Below are positions 9,021-16,974 of a stretch of 64,000 nt of DNA, one piece after another. Position 1 is the stretch's first letter, and every line of letters begins with the position of its first letter. The position numbers and the translations under genes were made by a program. The notes under the pieces were generated by a model that saw nothing but the letters and a program-made list of their open reading frames with translations, had not been told where the DNA came from and did no database searches. The DNA is taken from assembly GCF_001427865.1 (NCBI RefSeq), contig NZ_LMHH01000004.1:42125-106124 (forward strand), given 5' to 3'. The stretch comes from Altererythrobacter sp. Root672 (lineage in GTDB: Bacteria; Pseudomonadota; Alphaproteobacteria; Sphingomonadales; Sphingomonadaceae).

Positions 9021-10283
9021 TTAGTTGATGCTGATGGTCCCCAACGGCAGGTTCTCGCCCGCTTCGGTCTGCCGGACCAACCGATAGTCGCCGGGCGGTA
9101 GCATCAGCGTCACTGTCACAGCGTCGCTGCCGACGAGCATCTGGTCCATGGCGATCGCACCATCGGGCTCTCTAGCGACAAACGCCTGCACCAGGCTGCG
9201 CGCGCCGAGCGGTTGGAGTGCGACCAGATGCGGCTTGCGGTATCCGTCCATCGCCAACCAGTCGGGCCGACCATCGACCCAACTCTGTGTGGGGTGAATC
9301 ACGCTCAGGTCGACCCGGTAAACCCCGAGCGGCTGCGCTGAATCGTTGGCTATCGCGACCGGCGTTGCAGGCGAACCGAACCGCTCAACGAAGGCCTTGT
9401 AGAGTAGCGAGTCGTGTTCGCTGTCGGGCTGTGGCGTGCCTTCGACCTGGTCGATCGTCAGCGGGTCTTCGCCGGTCAGTTCTTTGAGTCGGCCGGCAAA
9501 CGTGTGCCACGAAGCTCCACGCGCAGTCTCGTTCAGGTGGCCAAAGCCGACGTGGACCAGCAGGCGCATGCCCGGATTGGCGTCGAGCAGGGCCTTGATG
9601 TTTTCCGCCTGCGACTGCTCGCGGATCGCGATGTACTCTTCCCGCGCGGTCCCCGGCGGTGGCGACTGGTCGGGCCGTATCTCGTAACCGGCCAGCATGT
9701 AGCCGGCCGCACCGGCCTGCCGTGCGAGATCAGCAAACACGGGCTCTACCGTATAGAACCCGGTCTCGACGGTGGGCGCACCGTTTGCCAGCAGTTCCCC
9801 ACAGTGCGAGCCCGAGCAGAAGGTCTCCGCCGCGAAATGCGTGAACCCAGCCTCGCGCAGGGCGAGCATCAGTCGGTAAGTGAACGCGCGGTGGCGCGGC
9901 GAGTGATGCGCCTCGTTTATCATCACGACCCGCTTGCCTTCGGCGGCGCGCACGATCGCGTCGATCGCGGGCTCTGGCCGCGCCCGCGACAAGTCGGGCA
10001 GCGATCCGGAGGGTGTCCCCGGCTGGCGCACATACAGTTCGTCGGCCGTGGCGAGGTCACCACTGAACGACCAGAACTGCGCCCCTGTCGGGATCGTCGC
10101 CGGGTTGGCAGCCATCACCTGCTCGAGCAGCACCAGCGCGGGCATCAGCTTGTCTCCGCGCGCCAGCGCCTGGACATCCTGCAAACTCGGCGCAGAGGCG
10201 GGCCCGGTCTGCGCCTGCGCGACTGGCGCGAAGGCTGCCACAGCCAAGATCGGAACCAGCCATCCCCTCATGAAGGCGATCAT
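9021..10283 (-). CDS. Secreted protein with an EreA/ChaN-like fold
   Basis: A 420-residue protein with a clear signal peptide (GWLVPILAVAAFAPVAQA, cleavage after AQA). The central part has VVMINEAHHSPRHR, then a FAAETF motif, and later LLVHVGFGHLNE. This spacing of E-x-HH, ETF and GxGH resembles the erythromycin-esterase/ChaN/TraB superfamily, whose members use such acidic and histidine residues. The family call is by pattern only. It is probably periplasmic. ATGs at 10283 and 10271 are both possible; neither has a good ribosome site. The gene ends close to the kinase remnant and appears to be a single transcription unit. Confidence 0.7.
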   Translation of the reverse strand: MIAFMRGWLVPILAVAAFAPVAQAQTGPASAPSLQDVQALARGDKLMPALVLLEQVMAANPATIPTGAQFWSFSGDLATADELYVRQPGTPSGSLPDLSRARPEPAIDAIVRAAEGKRVVMINEAHHSPRHRAFTYRLMLALREAGFTHFAAETFCSGSHCGELLANGAPTVETGFYTVEPVFADLARQAGAAGYMLAGYEIRPDQSPPPGTAREEYIAIREQSQAENIKALLDANPGMRLLVHVGFGHLNETARGASWHTFAGRLKELTGEDPLTIDQVEGTPQPDSEHDSLLYKAFVERFGSPATPVAIANDSAQPLGVYRVDLSVIHPTQSWVDGRPDWLAMDGYRKPHLVALQPLGARSLVQAFVAREPDGAIAMDQMLVGSDAVTVTLMLPPGDYRLVRQTEAGENLPLGTISIN

Positions 10284-10542
10284 GCACGTGGCCGGATCGA
10301 ATGCAATACGATCGTCTGCAATGGGTCGTTAGCCGACAGTCGCTAAGCGACGAGACTAGTCCGACCTCGGCATAATCCGACAGCAAAGTTTCGCTCATTC
10401 CACTCGACTTCACCGTCGGACTGAGCATTGCTGTTCGCGCTGAAACGCAGCCGACAAACACGGCTGCCGCCCCGACGATTCGCGCGTTCGGGGCTTCGGG
10501 TGGTGGGAGCGGCACAGAGCTGCTCCGAATGGAGAACCACCC
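10284..10542. other. Intergenic region at the left edge of the accessory island
   Basis: No gene is supported. The divergent promoters of the secreted-protein gene and the DUF3489 gene must lie here. A short perfect inverted repeat, GTCGCTaAGCGAC, is at 10339..10351. Such a dyad next to a large serine recombinase module could be a recombination or operator site, but no second copy was found near the right end of the island. Confidence 0.4.
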
Positions 10543-10878
10543 ATGACCAATATGACAAAGCCCAAGCCCACTCGCCGTTTCGCGCGCATGCCAAAGACTG
10601 AGACCCAAACTGCCTCTGGAGGCCAATCTCCAAACGCGGATGACACGAACGCGCCGAAAGGCACGGCCCGAGAAACTCAACCAACCAGCAAGACCCACCG
10701 CGTCATTGCGCTGCTGCAACGACCCGAAGGCGCCACGCTCGAGGATCTCATCACCGAGACCGGCTGGCTTCCCCACACCATGCGCGCGGCGCTGACAGGC
10801 CTCAGGAAGAGGGGTCACGCTATCGTCCGCGGCACGCGCGATCAGATTACCTGTTATCGCATCATGGTGGCTGTCTGA
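10543..10878 (+). CDS. DUF3489 domain protein
   Basis: A 111-residue protein. The first ~45 residues are polar and low in complexity. The rest is a winged-helix-like domain with KTHRVIALLQRPEGATLEDL, then TGWLPHTMRAALTGLRKRGH, characteristic of DUF3489. Such proteins are recurrently encoded just upstream of DUF2924 and large serine recombinases in Alphaproteobacteria, as here, where its stop overlaps the next start by one base. A DNA-binding accessory role in recombination is plausible but untested. The ATG at 10543 is preceded by GGAGA. Confidence 0.88.
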   Translation: MTNMTKPKPTRRFARMPKTETQTASGGQSPNADDTNAPKGTARETQPTSKTHRVIALLQRPEGATLEDLITETGWLPHTMRAALTGLRKRGHAIVRGTRDQITCYRIMVAV

Positions 10879-11300
10879 TGGAGACCGCCACGCTCGATGA
10901 AGACCTGGCGGCGCTGGCAGCGCTTTCGTCGGTGCAGCTACGCCGCAGATGGAGTGAGCTGACCGGAAAGCCGGTGCCGCGGGTCAGTCCCTCGCTGCTG
11001 CGCTTGGCTTTGGCCTGGGAGCTGCAGGCCAAAGTCCACGGCGGCCTTGCGCGGCGCGTCAGCCAAAGGCTCGATCAATTGGCCGCTGCCAAGACCCAAA
11101 CGCGTGCGGTGCGGCCGGGCATGCGGCTTACCCGCGAGTGGAACGGCTCGCTGTACGTCGTCACCGTCGAGGAGCACGGCTCGGTCAACTGGAACGGGCG
11201 GCAGTGGGCCTCGCTCAGCAAGGTCGCGCGCGAGATCACCGGCACGCGCTGGTCGGGTCCCGCCTTCTTCGGACTCAAGCACAAGCGAAAAGCCGCATGA
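10878..11300 (+). CDS. DUF2924 domain protein
   Basis: A 140-residue basic protein with the DUF2924 signatures RRRWSELTGKPVPRVSPSLL, RPGMRLTREWNGSLYVVTV, and GRQWASLSKVAREITGTRWS near the end. It lies between DUF3489 and the serine recombinase with coupled starts (A shared upstream, ATGA downstream). The family has no experimentally fixed function that I know of. The constant partnership with large serine recombinases suggests that it assists site choice or directionality (inference). Confidence 0.9.
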   Translation: METATLDEDLAALAALSSVQLRRRWSELTGKPVPRVSPSLLRLALAWELQAKVHGGLARRVSQRLDQLAAAKTQTRAVRPGMRLTREWNGSLYVVTVEEHGSVNWNGRQWASLSKVAREITGTRWSGPAFFGLKHKRKAA

Positions 11301-12967
11301 AACAGGTGCGCTGCGCGATCTACACCCGCAAATCGAGCGACGAGGGGTTGGAGCAGGATTTCAACTCGCTCGACGCGCAGCGCGAGGCGTGTGTGGCGTA
11401 TATCCTGAGCCAAGCGAGCGAGGGCTGGAAACTCGTGCCCGAGCGCTACGATGATGGCGGTCTTTCGGGCGGGACACTCCAGCGTCCCGCCCTCCAGCGG
11501 CTGCTCGCCGATGTCAAAGCCGGCGCAGTCGACATCATCGTCGTCTACAAGGTCGATCGTCTGACCCGTTCGCTGCTCGACTTTTCCAAGCTGGTTGAAG
11601 CGTTGGATGCGGCGAGCACGAGCTTTGTCTCGGTCACCCAGTCGTTCAACACCACCACCAGCATGGGCCGTCTGACGCTCAACATGTTGCTTTCGTTTGC
11701 CCAGTTTGAGCGCGAGGTCACCGCCGAGCGTATCCGCGACAAGATCGCCGCGTCCAAAGCCAAGGGCATGTGGATGGGCGGAACACCGCCGCTCGGTTAC
11801 CGGCCTGAGGGACGCAGCCTGGCGATCGTGGAGGAGCATGCCGCGCTGATCCGTGACATCTTCGCCCGCTATCGAAGGCTCGGCAACGTCAGGCACGTGG
11901 CCGAAGAATTGGCCTCGGAAGGGATCATCACACCGCGCCGAGTGAATGGCAAAGGCCGTGCCTACGGAGGCTGCTTATTCACGCGCGGCCAGCTCTACAC
12001 GATCCTGCGCAATCCGATCTACGCCGGCGATATCCCGCACAAAGGCAAAGTCTATCCGGGCAATCATCCGCCGATCATCGAGCGGGATGAATGGGAGGGC
12101 GTGCAGTTTAAGCTGAGCGACAACGTCAAAGGTCGAAGGACCGCGCGCGAAGCCAATGCCAGTCTGCTGTCGGGCTTGCTGTTTGATGCCGAGGGTCAGC
12201 CGCTGATTCCGGTGCACACCGCCAAGGGCAGTCAGCGCTATCGCTATTACGTCAGCAAGGCGCAGCATCATCGAATGGAACCATCGCTTGCTCCCGCCCT
12301 GCGTCTTCCCGCCCCGGAGATCGAGAAGGTCGTGTGCGAGGAACTCAATCGATTGCTGGAGGATCCTCTCGCTCTGGCTCGGCGGGTGGGTGTTGAAATT
12401 GAACCCCGCGCGGTTGAGATCATCTTGCAGCGAGCGGCATCGCTGCGGGCAGACCTCGCGAAAGCGAAACACCCCACGATCAAGCAGCTGCTGAACCGTA
12501 TCGTGATCCGCCCCGATCGGATTACGCTCACGCTGAGCCACGACTGGCTCGCGGGCGTTCCGGGATACAGGGACGCCTCCGGACCAAGGCAAGCTACACA
12601 CGAGATCATGGCCCGGCTCACCAGAACCGGCCGGGTTGTCCGGCTCGTTGATGAGAGTGGGGCTTCGAAGGGCGACGTCCCTCCCGATGAAAGCCTGATC
12701 CGGTTGGTTGTTACCGCTCGGCGATGGTGGGCAGAGCTGAGCAAAGGTGAACTGGATATCAACGCTCTCTCGGCGCGCGAGAAGGTCAGCGCCTCTTACA
12801 TGACCCGGGTTGTCCGGCTGGCTTTCCTAGCGCCGGGAGTCACGGAAGCTGTTCTTGACGGGCGCACCAAAGCGGGGCTCTCGGGCAAGGAGCTGCTGCA
12901 GAGAACGGGCATTTCCTGGTCGTGGGAGGAACAGACTGCGAGATTCCTGCCCGGCGTTCGGGAATGA
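11297..12967 (+). CDS. Large serine recombinase
   Basis: A 556-residue serine integrase-type recombinase. The resolvase domain opens CAIYTRKSSDEGLEQDFNSL with the expected nucleophile Ser13 in the Y-x-R-x-S context. It continues with YKVDRLTRSLLDF and LSFAQFEREVTAERIRDKI. The recombinase domain follows at about 180-290 (LYTILRNPIYAG, then HKGKVYPGNHP). The C-terminus carries a helix-turn-helix-like stretch (LSAREKVSASYMTRVVRLAF) common in this subfamily. The ATG at 11297 overlaps the DUF2924 stop; the frame is open further upstream but that part overlaps DUF2924. It is a candidate integrase for the island to its right. Confidence 0.93.
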   Translation: MKQVRCAIYTRKSSDEGLEQDFNSLDAQREACVAYILSQASEGWKLVPERYDDGGLSGGTLQRPALQRLLADVKAGAVDIIVVYKVDRLTRSLLDFSKLVEALDAASTSFVSVTQSFNTTTSMGRLTLNMLLSFAQFEREVTAERIRDKIAASKAKGMWMGGTPPLGYRPEGRSLAIVEEHAALIRDIFARYRRLGNVRHVAEELASEGIITPRRVNGKGRAYGGCLFTRGQLYTILRNPIYAGDIPHKGKVYPGNHPPIIERDEWEGVQFKLSDNVKGRRTAREANASLLSGLLFDAEGQPLIPVHTAKGSQRYRYYVSKAQHHRMEPSLAPALRLPAPEIEKVVCEELNRLLEDPLALARRVGVEIEPRAVEIILQRAASLRADLAKAKHPTIKQLLNRIVIRPDRITLTLSHDWLAGVPGYRDASGPRQATHEIMARLTRTGRVVRLVDESGASKGDVPPDESLIRLVVTARRWWAELSKGELDINALSAREKVSASYMTRVVRLAFLAPGVTEAVLDGRTKAGLSGKELLQRTGISWSWEEQTARFLPGVRE

Positions 12968-13406
12968 GACTTGGCAGAACGGTTACCCTGCGTAGTCGGC
13001 TGCTAGCGCCCAAGTCCGTCACTGAGATGGGGTGGTGTCGGTCCGCAAAGCGGATAGTCTGGTGCCTGAGGTCGATACCAGAGCGCAAGATGGCAAGATT
13101 CTCGCCCTCAGAGGGAGTCGACGGATCGTGCGAGGCAATCGAGCCTTGGCTTGGCTATGCGAACCGTTTCCATGACGACAGCCGTGCACGCTCTCGTTGG
13201 CTATTTGAATAATAAGATAGGCACTAAGAGCACAATCGCCCGGTCCAGTCGCGTCTGCTGCGGACTAAACGATTTGTGCGCATCTATCGGCCGCTTCGCA
13301 GCTACTGACAGCGAGATTACCGTTCAGTTTCGAATTCGCCACCATAAAGTCGCCGTTTGCTGCCCACGACGCTGTTTCTGAAACCTGCATTCGTTCATTC
13401 GATCTG
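12968..13406. other. Non-coding stretch between recombinase and AIPR gene
   Basis: No convincing gene is present. A 40-codon frame starting at an ATG near 13090 has no recognisable motif. Base composition drops around 13200-13400 (AATAATAAGATAGGC and similar), consistent with a junction of transferred DNA and the promoter of the AIPR gene. Confidence 0.5.
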
Positions 13407-15170
13407 GTGGCGATCGCCATTAGCGATCTAATAGACGCTGTTGCCAACGGAGCCCTTCACGCTAGCCTTGCGCCCATGACAATCGCACCGATCGCAACTC
13501 CCACCCTGCTCGACTGGAGCCAAGTGCGGTCCGGTATTCAGGCATTTCAGCGCTCTCTGGGCCTCGCAGAGGAGTCGAGGGCTTTCTTGTATTTCGCGCT
13601 GTCCAAAATTCTCAAGATCGACGACGATGAGATCCGCACTGCGATTACCGACGGTGGCGATGATCGTGGAATCGATGCCGTATATGTCGACAGCCGTCCT
13701 GAGCGGCGCGTTATCCACCTGTTCCAATTTAAGCATGTGTCCAGCTTCGAAAAAGTTGGAAGCTCCTTCCCATCCAACGAGATCGACAAGATTCAGAGCT
13801 TCCTCGAGTGCTTCCTCAGAAAGGATGCGTCCCTTGAGAAGACGTGCAACCCGCTTCTCTGGAACAAGGTTCAAGATCTTTGGGAGGCGCTGGAGGAGGC
13901 CGTTTATTCGATCCAAATCCACCTCTGCAACAACGCTACCGCGCTCATTCCCTCGCACTTGAGCAGGTTCGAGGAGGCGCTTCGCCCATATCAGCACGCC
14001 CTCGTTACGCAGCACGATCTCATCTGGTTCTCTCGTCACCTGTCAAAAGGGGCACCGGTCGATCGCGAATTCCAGCTCGGCCTCGTGGAGGATCAGTATT
14101 TCGGTCGCACTGATGGCTTCGCGAAGGGGCTAATCGGCACCGTGCGCGGCGACGAGATCGTGCGACTTATCACGGATCAAAACTTCCCGCAGGAAGTTGA
14201 CGACACCCTTTTTGAAGACAACATCCGTTTGTATCTAGGTGAAGAGAATGAAATAAACCGCAAGATACTAACCACGGCGCTGAGCGACGTGAACACGCAA
14301 TTTTGGTATCTCAACAACGGCATCACCATCGTCTGCGACAGGATGGAATATCAGCCGAGAGCAGCGAATCCTAAAGTGAGGATGATCAATCCGCAAATCG
14401 TCAACGGCGGCCAGACGTCACATGCCCTCTTCGAAGCAGCGCGGTCCGATATCGCGAGCATCTATGACGTGAAACTGCTTCTTCGCATTATTGAGACCGG
14501 TGACCGAACCTTCACCAACAGCGTTGCCGAGGCGACAAACAGTCAGACGCCCATCCGAAGCCGCGACATTCGCTCGAACGATTCGATCCAGATCCGGATC
14601 GAAAACGCGCTCGTTGGGCATGGCTATTTCTACGAGCGCAAGAATGATCAACACATCGAACAGCCGGCAGAGTCCCGAATCGATGCGGTGAAGCTGGGCC
14701 AGATTATCCTGGCCTACGTGCTACGCGAGCCGGACCGCGCCAAGACGTCGTCCAACAGGATTTTCGGCGAGTACTACGGCTGGGTTTTCGACGAGGCCAT
14801 TCTCTCCGCAGAGAACATCATCGCCATGTGGCGCGTCTACCGAATGGTGGATGACGATCGGCGGCGCGCCCTTGCAGCGCTAAACTCCCGATTGAAGAAG
14901 ACGTACGACGAGTCTTGGATCATCGAAGGCGTATACCACATCCTATACATGCTGAGCCTGACCTGTGAGCGCGAGGGAACAAGCCTCTACGATTTCGCGG
15001 GAGTGGAGAAGCACTATACATCGGTGAAAGCCCAAATCGACGATTTCATGGCTCAGAACAGGGGGCAGGCTGCCTATCGCGTTTTCCGTAGCGCTATGAC
15101 GAAGCAGTTGCTTGCGCGCTTTGCCCGTGGCCATCAGCTAGAACTCGGTTTGGAAGCACCAACACCTTGA
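13407..15170 (+). CDS. AIPR family protein with PD-(D/E)XK-like N-terminal motif
   Basis: A 587-residue protein of the AIPR (abortive infection phage resistance) family. The N-terminal part has GGDDRGIDAVYVD at about 83-95 followed by HLFQFKH at 104-110, the D...QxK arrangement of Mrr-like PD-(D/E)XK nucleases. The AIPR core follows, with FWYLNNGITIVCD near 300-312, NPQIVNGGQTSHAL near 327-340, and EATNSQTPI. The expected role is defence-linked nucleolytic activity; the target is unknown. The GTG at 13407 gives the longest frame. The ATG at 13476 is an equally good start, 23 codons later; neither has a strong ribosome site. It stands upstream of a SIR2-HerA pair in the same orientation. Confidence 0.85.
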   Translation: MAIAISDLIDAVANGALHASLAPMTIAPIATPTLLDWSQVRSGIQAFQRSLGLAEESRAFLYFALSKILKIDDDEIRTAITDGGDDRGIDAVYVDSRPERRVIHLFQFKHVSSFEKVGSSFPSNEIDKIQSFLECFLRKDASLEKTCNPLLWNKVQDLWEALEEAVYSIQIHLCNNATALIPSHLSRFEEALRPYQHALVTQHDLIWFSRHLSKGAPVDREFQLGLVEDQYFGRTDGFAKGLIGTVRGDEIVRLITDQNFPQEVDDTLFEDNIRLYLGEENEINRKILTTALSDVNTQFWYLNNGITIVCDRMEYQPRAANPKVRMINPQIVNGGQTSHALFEAARSDIASIYDVKLLLRIIETGDRTFTNSVAEATNSQTPIRSRDIRSNDSIQIRIENALVGHGYFYERKNDQHIEQPAESRIDAVKLGQIILAYVLREPDRAKTSSNRIFGEYYGWVFDEAILSAENIIAMWRVYRMVDDDRRRALAALNSRLKKTYDESWIIEGVYHILYMLSLTCEREGTSLYDFAGVEKHYTSVKAQIDDFMAQNRGQAAYRVFRSAMTKQLLARFARGHQLELGLEAPTP

Positions 15171-15597
15171 GCGCTTAAATGACGAGCGAGCTCTTAACCG
15201 CAGATCTGAACGGCAGGTGCTCACAGACGAGACTCGATTTGGATTGGTTCAACGGTCGGGCTGTCCGCGTCCCGATTTCCTAACCGGAACCTGCCCTCCC
15301 GCAAGTGGCCAGTTTGCGCCACTCCATGCAGAGCGAACCCCACGGACCGGGAATGGCCGTTAGCCGGCAGGCAGGTTTTGCGGAGGCGCCAGTGGATAGC
15401 TGCCATTCGCCGCCGCGTGATCACGCAGACAGGAACCGCCGCCATGTCAGACGTTGAGGGGGCCAAATGATCATCTCTACAGCGGTCGTTCGTTCATCCG
15501 GTTTGTAAAGGCGCGAAATGGAACATTCCTGTCGTCCCCAACGGTCAATCCTCTGTGATCGCTAGGCCGAGCACAAGTGGTTTGCTAACGTTGCAGT
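15171..15597. other. Non-coding stretch between AIPR and SIR2 genes
   Basis: Nothing with coding support was found on either strand. The region is GC-rich in the middle and ends in a plausible promoter area before 15598. The separation suggests that AIPR and SIR2-HerA are independently transcribed modules. Confidence 0.5.
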
Positions 15598-16974
15598 ATG
15601 ACAGAGCTAAAGGGCAATAATTCTAGCGAATATCGGCTAATCGGCCCCTCAGATGATGGGAAGGTTAGCGATCTTCTCAGTGGTATGAACGCGAAAGACA
15701 GTCGGCAGCGTCTTCAGGCACTCATCTCGGAATGGCTGAGGATGGAAAACTTGGTCGTGCTGACGGGGGCGGGCAGTTCGCGATCGTCCGGCGGCAAGCT
15801 GATGGGCGATCTTGAGGCGAGCGTACTGGCGACCGTCAGGGCGATGCCGCTTATTGCCCCAACTGCTGCCGCCATTTTGGACTCGCGGTTACAGCCTACA
15901 GACGAAGGCAAGAAAACGTGGTTAAGTTTTGAGGACTGGCTTTCGTATCTCGTCAATGCGGCGCATGTCGCAGGCAGCGATTCTTCACCCTTCACCGGCG
16001 TCATCTGGAAAGGCGATCTTAAACCTAATACAAAAGAGCTGAACTGGCTCGTCGATCGCATCGGCAAGGCGATCATGATTGAATGCACATTAAGGCTGCC
16101 GAATGATGTGTCTTCAAGCGACGCCGAAGTCACTTCTCCACATCTGGCGTTTCTCGCAAAGCTCGTTGCCCGCGATAGCAACTTGGGTCGGCCGCACCTC
16201 TTCACGCTGAATTACGATACCTTGTTCGAGCAGACGCTGGAGCTGCTTGGAATCCAGTATTTCGACGGTTTTACCGGCCGCGCCAACGCGCGATTCGACC
16301 CGTCCGTATACGGACTTGATATCTACTGGCCCGGAGAAATTTCCGAAGGCCGCGTCCGCCGATACGACAAGTTCCTTCATTTTTATAAGCTGCACGGCTC
16401 GGTTCACTGGCATATCAAGGACAGTGAGCTGCGCGCCCGTCACCCCGATTTGGCTGCGATCCAAACCTATCGACAACTGGAATTGGCGGAGCGCGCAAAG
16501 AAGCTCGACGAATTTGCAGCCAGCTTCCCTTCAGTCGGAATACTGCCGACCGCCAATAAGTTCACGCAAACCCTGACGATGCCATTTGCCCATCTTTTCC
16601 GATCTTTTCAGGTTCGACTGTCCGCGCCGCAGACATTCCTTCTTGTTATGGGCTACGGCTTTGGCGACGATCATGTCACGCGCGTTATCGAGACAGCGCT
16701 AATGAATCCGTCGCTCGTCATGCTTGTGGTAGAGCCTGATCCGAAGAGCGCAACGATCAAACGGATCATGAAATACAAGGAGCTGGGCAAGCGGGCGTTC
16801 GTGCTGACCTCCACTGAGAACGCGCACGCGGCTTCCCCGTTCAAGCTGGCGACCTTCGACGACTTCGCACGGAACATTATGCCCGACGTTCAGTGGCTGG
16901 AGGACTTCCTCCGACTTCGCCGGTTCGAAAAGCAGATTCAGGCTTCGCGATCACCTAACAGTGACGAGGAATGA
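15598..16974 (+). CDS. SIR2-domain protein of a SIR2-HerA defence pair
   Basis: A 458-residue protein with an NAD-binding SIR2-like fold: LVVLTGAGSSRSSGG at about 53-66, FTLNYDTLFE with Asn205 and Asp207, and FYKLHGSVHW with the likely catalytic His266. A late segment, FLLVMGYGFGDDHV, is typical of SIR2-like defence effectors. In the established SIR2-HerA system such proteins degrade NAD+ on infection and form a complex with HerA. The stop overlaps the herA-like start (ATGA), supporting a stoichiometric complex. Activity is inferred from family and context. Confidence 0.9.
   Translation: MTELKGNNSSEYRLIGPSDDGKVSDLLSGMNAKDSRQRLQALISEWLRMENLVVLTGAGSSRSSGGKLMGDLEASVLATVRAMPLIAPTAAAILDSRLQPTDEGKKTWLSFEDWLSYLVNAAHVAGSDSSPFTGVIWKGDLKPNTKELNWLVDRIGKAIMIECTLRLPNDVSSSDAEVTSPHLAFLAKLVARDSNLGRPHLFTLNYDTLFEQTLELLGIQYFDGFTGRANARFDPSVYGLDIYWPGEISEGRVRRYDKFLHFYKLHGSVHWHIKDSELRARHPDLAAIQTYRQLELAERAKKLDEFAASFPSVGILPTANKFTQTLTMPFAHLFRSFQVRLSAPQTFLLVMGYGFGDDHVTRVIETALMNPSLVMLVVEPDPKSATIKRIMKYKELGKRAFVLTSTENAHAASPFKLATFDDFARNIMPDVQWLEDFLRLRRFEKQIQASRSPNSDEE

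Noticed and set aside
13090..13212. 40-codon frame between recombinase and AIPR gene
   Set aside because: No ribosome site, no motif, and atypical composition.
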